From Uliginosibacterium sp036017065 (GTDB lineage Bacteria; Pseudomonadota; Gammaproteobacteria; Burkholderiales; Rhodocyclaceae), in NCBI RefSeq assembly GCF_036017065.1, contig NZ_JAYXHR010000002.1, positions 1-64,000 on the forward strand: 64,000 nucleotides of DNA, given 5' to 3'. Positions 24,003-33,142 of the stretch are shown here, in pieces. Below the pieces are notes generated by a model, which saw only the letters and a program-made list of their open reading frames with translations, did not search any database and had not been told where the DNA came from. Numbering within the stretch: position 1 is the first letter of the stretch; every line of letters starts with the position of its first letter. The translations under genes and the position numbers were made by a program.

Positions 24003-24692
24003 TCAGACCGAAAGGAATTCCTTGATGCGTGCGGTATCCGTGTCGGCGCGCGAGCTCTCATGCACCAGGCGGCCGCCCTCGATGACGAACAGGCGGTCGG
24101 CCACGTCCATCGCGAAGGACAGCACCTGCTCGGACACGACGATGGTGATCTCGCGCAGCTTGCGGATCTCGTTCAGCGCCTTGGCGATGTCCTTGATGAT
24201 CGAAGGCTGGATGCCCTCGGTGGGCTCGTCGAGCAGCAGCACCTTGGGGTTGGTGACCAGTGCGCGTGCGATCGCCAGCTGTTGCTGCTGGCCACCGGAC
24301 AGGTTGCCGCCCTTGCGGCGACGCATGTCCCACAGCACCGGGAACAGTGCGTAGATGTCCTCAGGAATGCGCTTGTCCTTCGCGTTCTCCAGGCCGGTCT
24401 GGATGTTCTCTTCCACGCTCAGGGTCGGGAAGATCATGCGGCCCTGCGGCACGTAGGCGATGCCCTTGGCGACGCGGCGATAGCTCTCGTCCTTCGTCAC
24501 GTCCTGGCCGGCGACTTCCACCTTGCCGGCCTTGCTGGGCAGCACGCCCATCAGCGACTTGAACAGCGTGGTCTTGCCCATGCCGTTGCGGCCCATGATG
24601 GCCACCGTCTCGTTCTTGTTGGCGGCGAACGAGATGCCGTGCAGGGCCTCGCTCTGGCCGTAGCTCACGAAGAGGTCGGATACGTTCAGCAT
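24003..24692 (-). CDS. urtE: Urea/short-amide ABC transporter ATPase UrtE
   Basis: 229-aa ATPase of the LivF type. Walker A is GRNGMGKTTL, the signature is LSGGQQQQLAIA, and Walker B is VLLLDEPTEGIQPS. The GIQPSI sequence in place of GLAP is typical of UrtE. It pairs with UrtD on UrtBC. A composite REP-like repeat and a tandem repeat separate it from urtD by 226 bases, a wide gap for this operon. Confidence 0.92.
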   Translation of the reverse strand: MLNVSDLFVSYGQSEALHGISFAANKNETVAIMGRNGMGKTTLFKSLMGVLPSKAGKVEVAGQDVTKDESYRRVAKGIAYVPQGRMIFPTLSVEENIQTGLENAKDKRIPEDIYALFPVLWDMRRRKGGNLSGGQQQQLAIARALVTNPKVLLLDEPTEGIQPSIIKDIAKALNEIRKLREITIVVSEQVLSFAMDVADRLFVIEGGRLVHESSRADTDTARIKEFLSV

Positions 24693-24708
24693 GATTTCTC
24701 CTTCTTGC

Positions 24709-24844
24709 CGTCAATCCCGCGCCCCTCGACAAGCTCGGGGACCGGACGGGATTTCGACGACTGTATGCGGGTGTTGAACGACACTGGATTCCCGCTCGGG
24801 CGCAGCTCGGTTGACCCTGAGCTTGTCGAAGGGCGGGAATGACG
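24709..24844. repeat. REP-like element, double composite copy between urtD and urtE
   Basis: Bipartite palindrome in which both hairpin loops are expanded: CGTCAATCCCGC...CTCGACAAGCTCGGGG on one side and TTCCCGCTCGGGC...CCTGAGCTTGTCGAAGG, then GCGGGAATGACG on the other. The GTTGAACGACA spacer is kept. Confidence 0.75.
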
Positions 24845-24888
24845 AGGTAGTGTGCGAATGGTGTCCATGCTCGATGCTCTGCCCGGTG

Positions 24889-24918
24889 ATCGATTCAGTG
24901 GCGCACTCAGTGGCCGAC

Positions 24919-24924
<6 letters not shown>
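24889..24924. repeat. 12-bp tandem repeat (3 units) over the urtD stop codon
   Basis: Three 12-base units on the plus strand (starts 24889, 24901, 24913), each ending TCAGTG. On the minus strand each unit reads CAC TGA, which repeats the last codon and stop of urtD in frame, so the message carries three in-frame stops 12 bases apart. Confidence 0.85.
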
Positions 24925-25662
<738 letters not shown>

Positions 25663-25678
25663 GGCATGTCTCCTTCGC

Positions 25679-26872
25679 TCAGGCGCGGGCCGGCGCGGCG
25701 GGTGGCGCGCTGCTGCTCAAGGATGTTGAGGGTGGCGTGGGGGCCGCCGGCGTGCGTGGCGTGACGCTGGCCTTGCGCGCCGCCACGCGACGTGCGATCC
25801 ACGGCTTGATGTGGCTCTCGTACAGGCCGGCCAGGCCGTTGGGGAAGGCCAGCACGACGCCGATGAACAGCGCGGCCATCAGGAACAGCCAGAGGTCGGG
25901 CGCCGTCTCGGAGAAGTAGGTCTTGCCGAAGTTCACCAGCAGCGCGCCATACACCGCGCCGACCAGCGACATGCGCCCGCCCACCGCGGCGAAGATCACC
26001 ATCTCGATGCTGGGCACGATGCCGACGAAGCTGGGTGACATGAAGCCGACCTGCAGCGTGAACATCGCGCCGCCGATGGCCGACAGCGCCGCCGCCAGGC
26101 AGAACACGAAGACCTTGAACATCGACACGTCGTAGCCGGAGAAGCGCACGCGGTCCTCCTTGTCGCGCATCGCCAGCAGCAGGGTGCCGAGCTTGCTCTT
26201 CTGCACCCACATGCACAGCAGGATGGACACGATGAGCAGGCCGGCGCTGACGAAGTACAGGATGTACTTGGCGCTGTCGGTGCGCGTGTCCCAGCCCAGC
26301 ATGGTCTTCAGGTCGGTCATGCCGTTCACGCCGCCGGTGTAGCCCTGCTGGCCGATGATGAGTACCGACAACACCAGCGCCACCGCCTGCGTGATGATCG
26401 CGAAGTACACCCCGCCCACGCGCCGCTTGAACATCGCGAAGCTGATGATGAAGGCGAGCAGCGAGGGGATGGCGATGATCGCGATCATCGTCAGTGGCAG
26501 GCTGTAGAAGGGCTTCCACCAAAAGGGCAGCTCGGTGAGCTGGTTCCAGTCCATGAAGTCGGGGATGCCGGGGGTGGACTGGATCTTGGTGGTCTCCGGG
26601 TCCGAGGCTTCCAGCTTCAGGAACATCGCCATGCAGTAGCCACCGAGGCCGAAGAACACGCCCTGCCCGAGGCTCAGCACACCGCCGTAGCCCCACAGCA
26701 TCACCAGGCCGATGGCGACGAAGCCGTAGGTCAGGTACTTGCCGACGAGGTTGAGGCGGAACAGGTCCAGCGTGAGCGGGAACACCACCAGGATGATGAG
26801 GGCCAGGATCAGCAGGCTGCCGAGGCCGCCCTTGAGCAGGCCGTCTTTGAGGGAGGTCATTGCGGGGGTCAT
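25679..26872 (-). CDS. urtC: Urea/short-amide ABC transporter permease UrtC
   Basis: 397-aa LivM-type permease with about nine to ten TM helices. Family marks are GYGGVLSLGQGVFFGLGGYCMAM, GGVYFAIITQA, and AVGGRMSLVGAVYGALLVN. The C-terminal 40 residues are an Ala/Pro/Ser-rich tail of unknown use. ATG 26872 is chosen because an AGGAG site lies 8 bases before it. It starts 20 bases after urtB. Confidence 0.92.
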   Translation of the reverse strand: MTPAMTSLKDGLLKGGLGSLLILALIILVVFPLTLDLFRLNLVGKYLTYGFVAIGLVMLWGYGGVLSLGQGVFFGLGGYCMAMFLKLEASDPETTKIQSTPGIPDFMDWNQLTELPFWWKPFYSLPLTMIAIIAIPSLLAFIISFAMFKRRVGGVYFAIITQAVALVLSVLIIGQQGYTGGVNGMTDLKTMLGWDTRTDSAKYILYFVSAGLLIVSILLCMWVQKSKLGTLLLAMRDKEDRVRFSGYDVSMFKVFVFCLAAALSAIGGAMFTLQVGFMSPSFVGIVPSIEMVIFAAVGGRMSLVGAVYGALLVNFGKTYFSETAPDLWLFLMAALFIGVVLAFPNGLAGLYESHIKPWIARRVAARKASVTPRTPAAPTPPSTSLSSSAPPAAPARA

Positions 26873-26892
26873 GGTTCGTTCTCCTGGGTGAC

Positions 26893-27807
26893 TCAACGAC
26901 GGACTTTCGAGGCGAACAGACCTTGAGGCCGGATCATGAGGATGCTGATGATCATCATCAGCGTGAGCACCTTGGCCATCGAGCCGGTCATGAAGAACTC
27001 GGCGATGGACTGCGTCTGGGCGATGCCGAAGGCCGAGGCCACGGTGCCGAGCAGGCTGGCCGCGCCACCGAAGGTCACCACCAGGAAGGCGTCCACGATG
27101 TACAGCGAGCCGCTGGTGGGGCCGGTGGAGCCGATGGTGGTGAAGGCCGCGCCCGCCACGCCGGCGATGCCGCAGCCGATGGCAAACGTCAGGCGGTCGG
27201 TCTTCCTGGTGTTGATGCCGATTGCATTGGCCATCACGCGGTTGGACACGGTGGCGCGCACACGCAGCCCCCAGCGCGACTTGTAGAGCGCCAGCATCAC
27301 CAGCCCGGTGACCAGCGCGGTGAGCGCCAGCACGAACATGCCGTTGATGGGAATGTCCAGGCCCTCGCTGGGCGCCCAGGAGCCCATCAGCCAGTCAGGC
27401 AGCGTGGGGCTGACTTCCTTGGGACCGAAGGTGGAACGGAAGATCTGCTGCATGCCGAGGCTGAGGCCCCAGGTAGCGAGCAGCGTGTCGAGCGGCCGTT
27501 TGTAGAGGTGGCGTATCAGCGCCCACTCGACGAACCATCCGACGATGAATGCGACGATGAAGGCGATGCAGATCGCGAACGGGAAGTACATCTGCATCGC
27601 ATTCGGCAGGTAGTTCTGCGTCAGCGTGGAGAACAGGAAGATCGTGTAGGCGCCGATGGCCATGAACTCGCCATGCGCCATGTTGATCACGCCCATCTGT
27701 CCGAAGATGATGGCCAGGCCCAGGCCCATGAGCAGCAGTACCGCGAACAGCGACAGGCCCGCGAACCCCTGCATCAGGGCGATGTTGTACATATCGGTCA
27801 GAGACAT
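26893..27807 (-). CDS. urtB: Urea/short-amide ABC transporter permease UrtB
   Basis: 304-aa LivH-type permease with about eight TM helices. Family marks are GLAIIFGQMGVINMAHGEFMA, ATWGLSLGMQQIFRSTFG and VVTFGGAASLLGT. It starts about 126 bases after urtA; the gap contains a hairpin (27895-27926) that may reduce read-through. Confidence 0.93.
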   Translation of the reverse strand: MSLTDMYNIALMQGFAGLSLFAVLLLMGLGLAIIFGQMGVINMAHGEFMAIGAYTIFLFSTLTQNYLPNAMQMYFPFAICIAFIVAFIVGWFVEWALIRHLYKRPLDTLLATWGLSLGMQQIFRSTFGPKEVSPTLPDWLMGSWAPSEGLDIPINGMFVLALTALVTGLVMLALYKSRWGLRVRATVSNRVMANAIGINTRKTDRLTFAIGCGIAGVAGAAFTTIGSTGPTSGSLYIVDAFLVVTFGGAASLLGTVASAFGIAQTQSIAEFFMTGSMAKVLTLMMIISILMIRPQGLFASKVRR

Positions 27808-27894
27808 GCGGTTTCTCCATCCGTGAGAGACAGGACTGCGGGAAGAACTGGAACTGCTGCCGCGCACGCTGCGCGGCGCCACCGTGCAGGCGTC

Positions 27895-27926
27895 ACGGCT
27901 CCTGCCGCGCTTGCGACAGGAGCCGT
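27895..27926 (-). promoter_or_regulatory. Hairpin between urtA and urtB
   Basis: ACGGCTCCTG / CAGGAGCCGT perfect 10-bp stem with a 12-base loop, 8 bases after the urtA stop. No T-run follows on the minus strand, so it is more likely an attenuator or mRNA-stabilising stem than a full terminator. It would raise the binding-protein level over the membrane parts. Confidence 0.55.
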
Positions 27927-27933
27927 CCGCTGC

Positions 27934-29205
27934 TTACTGGTAGCCCTTCGGGAACGGGTCCGGCACGATCAGCTCGGGCGACTCGGCGACGACCTTGAAC
28001 TGGCCGTCCATCGTCATCTGGCCGATACGTGCCTTGCTCCACAGGTGATGGTTCTCGTGGATCTTCACGTAGCCTTCCGGCGCTTCCTTGAACTCGATGC
28101 CCGGCGAGGCGGCGGCCACCTTGGCGACGTCGAAGCTCTTGGCTTTCTCCACCGCGGCCTTCCACAGCCAGGGGCCGAGGTAGCCGGCCTGGGTCACGTC
28201 GCCGATCACCGACTTGGGCCCGTACTTGGCCTTGAAGGCTTCGACGAACTTCTTGTTGTTCGGGTTATCGAGCGACTGGAAGTACTTCATGCAGGCGTAG
28301 AAACCCGCGCTGTTCTCGCCGCCGATGCCCAGCAGTTCGTCCTCGGTCACCGAGATGGTCAGCAGGAACTGCTTGTCGGCGGTGATGCCGGCCGCCTTCA
28401 GCTGCTTGTAGAAGGACACGTTGGAGCCGCCGACGACCACCGCGTAGATGCAGTCCGGCTTGGCCAGCTTGATCTTGTTGATCAGCGAATTGAAGTTGGT
28501 GTGGCCCAGCGGGTAGTACTCCTCGCCGACGACCTTGCCCTTCAGCTTGTTCTCGATGTGCTTGCGCGCGATCTTGTTCGAGGTGCGCGGCCAGATGTAG
28601 TCGGAGCCGATGAGGAAGAAGCTCTTGGCCTTCTTCTCGGTGTTGGCCCAGTCCAGGCCCCAAAGGATCTGCTGCGTCGCTTCCTGGCCGGTGTAGATGA
28701 CGTTCTTGCTCTGCTCCAGGCCTTCGTAGAAGGTCGGGTAGTACAGCAGGCCGTTTTCCTTCTCGAACACCGGCAGCACAGCCTTGCGCGACGCAGACGT
28801 CCAGCAGCCGAACACGCAGGCGGCGCGGTCGTTGATCAACAGCTTCTTGGACTTCTCGGCGAAGGTCGGCCAGTCGGAGGCGCCGTCTTCCTTGATCACG
28901 CGGATCTTGCGGCCCAGCACGCCACCCATGGCGTTGATCTGGTCGATGGCGAGCTGCTCGGCCTGGATGGAGCCGGTCTCGGAGATCGCCATGGTGCCGG
29001 TGGCGGAGTGCAGCTGACCCACCACCACCTCGGTGTCGGTCACCGCCAGCTTGGTGGTGTTCACCTGCGCGGTGGGGATGTTGGCGGCACGCGCGAAGTT
29101 GCTGACCGCCGGCAGGCCGATCAGCGGCAGGGCGGCCATGCCCTGCAGGAGCCGGCGGCGATTGTTGGACTCGGGGCTATCGTGATTATCGTGGTCGTGC
29201 GACAT
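27934..29205 (-). CDS. urtA: Urea/short-amide ABC transporter binding protein UrtA
   Basis: 423-aa periplasmic binding protein of the Leu/Ile/Val type. A twin-arginine-like signal (NNRRRLLQG, then a hydrophobic run to about residue 40) is preceded by a His/Asp-rich start. Family sequences include VGQLHSATGTMAISE, CWTSASRKAVLPVFE, LLYYPTFYEGLEQSKN and IKLAKPDCIYAVVVGGSNV. An AAGGAG site supports ATG 29205. The close link with fmdA suggests that the ligand is formamide, acetamide or urea, as for FmdD of M. methylotrophus. Confidence 0.93.
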   Translation of the reverse strand: MSHDHDNHDSPESNNRRRLLQGMAALPLIGLPAVSNFARAANIPTAQVNTTKLAVTDTEVVVGQLHSATGTMAISETGSIQAEQLAIDQINAMGGVLGRKIRVIKEDGASDWPTFAEKSKKLLINDRAACVFGCWTSASRKAVLPVFEKENGLLYYPTFYEGLEQSKNVIYTGQEATQQILWGLDWANTEKKAKSFFLIGSDYIWPRTSNKIARKHIENKLKGKVVGEEYYPLGHTNFNSLINKIKLAKPDCIYAVVVGGSNVSFYKQLKAAGITADKQFLLTISVTEDELLGIGGENSAGFYACMKYFQSLDNPNNKKFVEAFKAKYGPKSVIGDVTQAGYLGPWLWKAAVEKAKSFDVAKVAAASPGIEFKEAPEGYVKIHENHHLWSKARIGQMTMDGQFKVVAESPELIVPDPFPKGYQ

Positions 29206-29324
29206 GGACTCTCTCCTTGGGCTGTCACCATGAGGTTTGCGGGTCGCCTCGTCCGCCTGCCGATGTGCCGCACTCCCACCTTCCCTGCTGCGCATCGACC
29301 GGCGTTCCGGCTTGGGCCCCAAGG

Positions 29325-29492
29325 TACGGACGACGACGTACGCGCCCTATACGTCAATCGACGTAAGCGCCGTCCTACAGAACCGTTCGCAGCCTCCCGC
29401 AAGCCGCGCCCCGCAAGGGTTCCGGCGGGCGCGGGCGATGTACGCGCAATCCGCGCAGGGTTCCGGGGCATACGTCATTCGACGTATGCCCC
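29325..29492. promoter_or_regulatory. Palindromic operators in the urtA / permease-kinase divergent region
   Basis: Three related sites with plan TACGTC-N4-GACGTA. The right one is a perfect 28-bp palindrome (arms 29465-29476 and 29481-29492, GGGGCATACGTC and its complement around ATTC). The middle one is TACGTC-AATC-GACGTA (29350-29365). A half-conserved copy is at 29325-29340. They lie 120-290 bases upstream of urtA in the 550-bp divergent gap and are likely bound by the LuxR-type regulator encoded at 33126-34043. The rest of the gap (29206-29755) shows no gene. Confidence 0.7.
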
Positions 29493-29755
29493 GAAGTTGC
29501 CAGCGAGTGCCCCGCAGTGGCGCAATGCGCTCCATAGCGCACAGCTTCGATGCGCAGGAACTCATGCACCCGATGTGCCCCGATGTGCCCGCCGCGCGCC
29601 GATCGATGGTCGATGCGCCGGCAGACCCGCTGCCATGGCCGCATGCCGTGACACGGGACACATGACCGGACGGATGGCGCGTCGTGGCGACGTGGCCGGG
29701 CCGCAGCGGGAGCAGTTCTTGCGTCGGAGGTGCACCTTCAGGAGCCCTGCCGACG

Positions 29756-32700
29756 ATGAGCGTCGCCACCCAGAAAATCTTCCGTGTCCGCCGCGACTAC
29801 AACACCTGGGTCGCCAACGAGACGCTGGAGGACTACGCGCTGCGCTACACCCCGCGCAGCTTCCGGCGCTGGTCGGAGTTCCGCGTCGCCAACACCGCCT
29901 TCGGCGCGGTGTCCTTCCTCGCGCTGGAGGCCATCGGCGGCGCGATGGCGCTGAACTACGGCTTCTCCAACGCGCTGTGGGCCATCCTCGTGGTGGGCCT
30001 CATCACCTTCATGACCGGCCTGCCGATCAGCTACTACGCCGCGCGCTACGGCGTGGACATGGACCTGCTGACGCGCGGCGCCGGCTTCGGCTACCTCGGC
30101 TCCACCATCACCTCGCTGATCTACGCCAGCTTCACCTTCATCTTCTTCGCGCTGGAGGCGGCCATCATGGCGCTGGCGCTGGAGATGTACTTCGACCTGC
30201 CGCTGTCGCTGTGCTACGTGCTGTCCTCGTTGCTCATCATCCCGCTGGTGACGCACGGCATCACGCTGATCAACCGCCTGCAGTGGTGGACCCAGCCGGT
30301 GTGGCTGGCCCTGCTGCTGCTGCCCTTCCTGGCCATCCTGTTCAAGCACCCCGAGGCCTACCGCGAGTTCACCGACCTGTCCGGCCACACCTCGGGCAGC
30401 AACGAGTTCAGCTGGCTGATGTTCGGCGCCGCCGCCACCGTGGCCTTCGCGCTGGTGGTGCAAATCGGCGAACAGGTGGACTACCTGCGCTTCCTGCCGG
30501 AGAAGACGAAGCGCAACCGCGTGCGCTGGTGGGCCGCCGTGCTGGTGGCCGGGCCGGGCTGGATCGTGCCGGGCATGCTGAAGATGCTGGGCGGCGCCTT
30601 CCTCGCCCACCTGGTGCTGCAGATGCAGATTCCGCCGGAACGCGCGGTGGAGCCGACGCAGATGTACCTGGCCGGCTTCCAGTATGTGTTCGGCGATGCA
30701 CGCTGGGCGCTGCTCGCCACCGTGGTGTTCGTGGTGGTGTCGCAGGTGAAGATCAACGTCACCAACGCCTATGCCGGCTCGCTGGCCTGGTCCAACTTCT
30801 TCGCGCGCCTGACCCACAGCCACCCGGGCCGCGTGGTGTGGCTGGTGTTCAACGTGCTGATCGCCATCCTGCTGATGTCGCTGGGCGTGTTCCAGGCGCT
30901 GGAGCACGTGCTGGGCCTGTACGGCAACGTGGCCATCGCGTGGGTGGGCGCGCTGGTGGCGGACCTCGTCATCAACAAGCCGCTGGGCCTGTCGCCGCGC
31001 CACATCGAGTTCAAGCGCGCGCACCTGTACGACCTCAACCCCGTGGGCCTGGGGGCGACGCTCATCGCTGCCCTGCTGGCCATCGTCGCCTACACCGGCA
31101 ACTTCGGCCCCGGTGCTCAGGCCTTCGCACCGTTCATCGCGCTGGGCGTCGCGATGGTGGCCGCGCCCATCCTGGCGGTGGCCACGCGCGGCCGCTACAA
31201 CCTGGCGCGCAGCAGCCACACCGAGTGGCAGCCCGGCGAGCTGGTGCGCTGCACGGTGTGCGAGAACCGCTTCGAGGCCGAGGACATGGCACGTTGCCCG
31301 GCCTACGGCGGCGCCATCTGCTCGCTGTGCTGCACGCTGGAGTCGCGCTGCCACGACCGCTGCAAGACCAACTCGCGAGCCGCCGACCAGATGCTGGGCG
31401 CGCTGGCCCGCCTGCTGCCCGACGGCATGTCGCGGCGGGTGAACTTCCGCGTCGGCCACTACGTGTTCGTCACCGCCTCGCTGGGCCTGCTGCTCGCCAC
31501 CATCATGGGCGTGGTGTACTACCAGGAGAGCGTCAGCGCCCAGCTCGACGAGACCGCGCGTGCCCACCTGCGCATCGGCTTCGAGAAGGCCTTCGCGATG
31601 CTGATGCTGGTGGTGGCGGTGTGCGGCTGGTGGGTGGTGCTGGGTAGCGAGAGCCGGCGCATGGCGCAGGACGAATCCAACCGCCAGAACCAGTTGCTGA
31701 CGCGCGAGATCGATGCCCACCGCCGCACCGACGCCGCCCTGCAACACGCCAAGGAAGTGGCGGACGCCGCCAACCTCGCCAAGACGCGCTACGTCACCGG
31801 CATGTCGCACGAACTGCGCACGCCGCTCAACAGCATCTTCGGCTACGCGCAGATCCTGCTGCGCGACCGCTTCGTGCACGGCAAGCGGCGCGAGGCGGTG
31901 GCCTCCATCCACCGCAGCGGCGAACACCTGCTGAGCCTCATCGACGGCCTGCTGGACCTCGCCCGCATCGAGGCCGGCCGCCTGCGCCTGGACCCGGCGC
32001 CGCTGCCGCTGCGCGAGTTCATCGACGACCTGGTACGCATGGTGCAGCCACAGGCGCACGCCAAGGGCCTGGGCTTCCAGCTGGAATGCCACGGCCGCAT
32101 GCCGGCGCAGGTGATGGCCGACGCCAAGCGGCTGCGGCAGATCCTCATCAACCTGCTGGCCAACGCGGTGAAGTTCACCGAGCAGGGCGTGGTGCGCCTG
32201 CGCGTGGAGTACCGCATGGAGGTGGCGCGCTTCGAGATCATCGACACCGGCATCGGCATCGCGCCGGAAGACCTGCAACGCATCTTCCTGCCCTTCGAGC
32301 GCAGCAGCGCCGGCCGCCGCGTGTCGGAGCCCGGCACCGGCCTGGGCCTCACCATCACCAAGCTGCTCACCGAACTGATGGGCGGCGACATCGCGGTGGA
32401 GAGCGAACCCGGCATGGGCAGCCGCTTCACGCTGCGCCTGTACCTGCGCGAACTCAGCACACCGGCGGGCGCACGCGAGCACCGCCCCATCGTCGGCTAC
32501 GACGGCGCACGCCGCAGCCTGCTGATCGTCGACGACCAGCCCGACCAGCGCCACATGCTGGCCGGCCTGCTGGTGCCATTGGGCTTCACGGTGCACGAGG
32601 CCGCCAGCGGCCGCGAGTGCATGGAGAGCATCGCCGAGTCCGTGCCGGACGCGATCCTCATGGACGTCAGCATGGACGACATGGACGGCTGGGAAACCTG

Positions 32701-33142
32701 CCGCCGCCTGCGCGCGCGCGGCCTCGTGGACACGCCGGTCATCATGGTGTCGGCCAACGTCTTCGAGAACCGCATCGAGCGACTGGCCGGTGCCGGCGCG
32801 CAGGCCTTCGTCGGCAAGCCGGTGGTTGAATCCGAACTGCTCGCCACGCTGGCGACCCACCTCAGGCTGAGCTGGCAGACCGCCCTGCCGCAACCCGCGC
32901 CGGCAAGCGCGCTGACGCCGACGCAACTGTCCGGCCGCCTGCCCGAGGACGACGTCGGCGAACTGCTGACCCTCGTCCAGTTCGGCAAGTTGCCGCAGCT
33001 GCGCCAGCGGCTGACCGAGCTGGCCCATGAACACCCGCATGCCGCCGAAGACTGCGCCCTGCTCGCGCGGCTGGCGGAGCGCTTCGACCTCGAAGGCCTG
33101 AAGCGCATCCTCAAGGAGTCGATACGTGTCACTGAACACTGA
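29756..33142 (+). CDS. NCS1 permease - histidine kinase - receiver fusion (transporter-coupled hybrid sensor)
   Basis: 1128-aa protein. Residues about 20-490 are a complete-looking NCS1 (purine/cytosine/allantoin/hydantoin) permease with about 12 TM helices. Residues 499-536 hold a Cys-rich cluster (CTVC, C, CSLCC, C, C) that looks like a zinc site. Two more TMs (about 565-640) and a coiled coil lead to HisKA with MSHELRTPL (His685), an HATPase (NAVKF, DTGIGI, GTGLGLT) and a receiver with Asp970. A helical tail of about 100 residues follows. The ATG at 29756 has a CAGGAG site 10 bases before it. It is divergent from the amide/urea importer and overlaps a LuxR-type regulator by 17 bases. It probably senses a transported nitrogen compound and signals to that regulator. 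Confidence 0.9.
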   Translation: MSVATQKIFRVRRDYNTWVANETLEDYALRYTPRSFRRWSEFRVANTAFGAVSFLALEAIGGAMALNYGFSNALWAILVVGLITFMTGLPISYYAARYGVDMDLLTRGAGFGYLGSTITSLIYASFTFIFFALEAAIMALALEMYFDLPLSLCYVLSSLLIIPLVTHGITLINRLQWWTQPVWLALLLLPFLAILFKHPEAYREFTDLSGHTSGSNEFSWLMFGAAATVAFALVVQIGEQVDYLRFLPEKTKRNRVRWWAAVLVAGPGWIVPGMLKMLGGAFLAHLVLQMQIPPERAVEPTQMYLAGFQYVFGDARWALLATVVFVVVSQVKINVTNAYAGSLAWSNFFARLTHSHPGRVVWLVFNVLIAILLMSLGVFQALEHVLGLYGNVAIAWVGALVADLVINKPLGLSPRHIEFKRAHLYDLNPVGLGATLIAALLAIVAYTGNFGPGAQAFAPFIALGVAMVAAPILAVATRGRYNLARSSHTEWQPGELVRCTVCENRFEAEDMARCPAYGGAICSLCCTLESRCHDRCKTNSRAADQMLGALARLLPDGMSRRVNFRVGHYVFVTASLGLLLATIMGVVYYQESVSAQLDETARAHLRIGFEKAFAMLMLVVAVCGWWVVLGSESRRMAQDESNRQNQLLTREIDAHRRTDAALQHAKEVADAANLAKTRYVTGMSHELRTPLNSIFGYAQILLRDRFVHGKRREAVASIHRSGEHLLSLIDGLLDLARIEAGRLRLDPAPLPLREFIDDLVRMVQPQAHAKGLGFQLECHGRMPAQVMADAKRLRQILINLLANAVKFTEQGVVRLRVEYRMEVARFEIIDTGIGIAPEDLQRIFLPFERSSAGRRVSEPGTGLGLTITKLLTELMGGDIAVESEPGMGSRFTLRLYLRELSTPAGAREHRPIVGYDGARRSLLIVDDQPDQRHMLAGLLVPLGFTVHEAASGRECMESIAESVPDAILMDVSMDDMDGWETCRRLRARGLVDTPVIMVSANVFENRIERLAGAGAQAFVGKPVVESELLATLATHLRLSWQTALPQPAPASALTPTQLSGRLPEDDVGELLTLVQFGKLPQLRQRLTELAHEHPHAAEDCALLARLAERFDLEGLKRILKESIRVTEH

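Noticed and set aside
26860..31647. Very long plus-strand open frame (about 1595 codons) across urtB, urtA and the permease-kinase
   Set aside because: It runs antisense to urtB/urtA and in a shifted frame over the permease-kinase gene. The translation is His/Gln/Arg-rich low-complexity sequence, which is typical of antisense frames in GC-rich DNA, and it contains no family motifs.
29738..33139. Minus-strand open frame of about 1133 codons antisense to the permease-kinase gene
   Set aside because: Frame openness follows from the codon bias of the real gene; no motifs, signal or ribosome-binding site.
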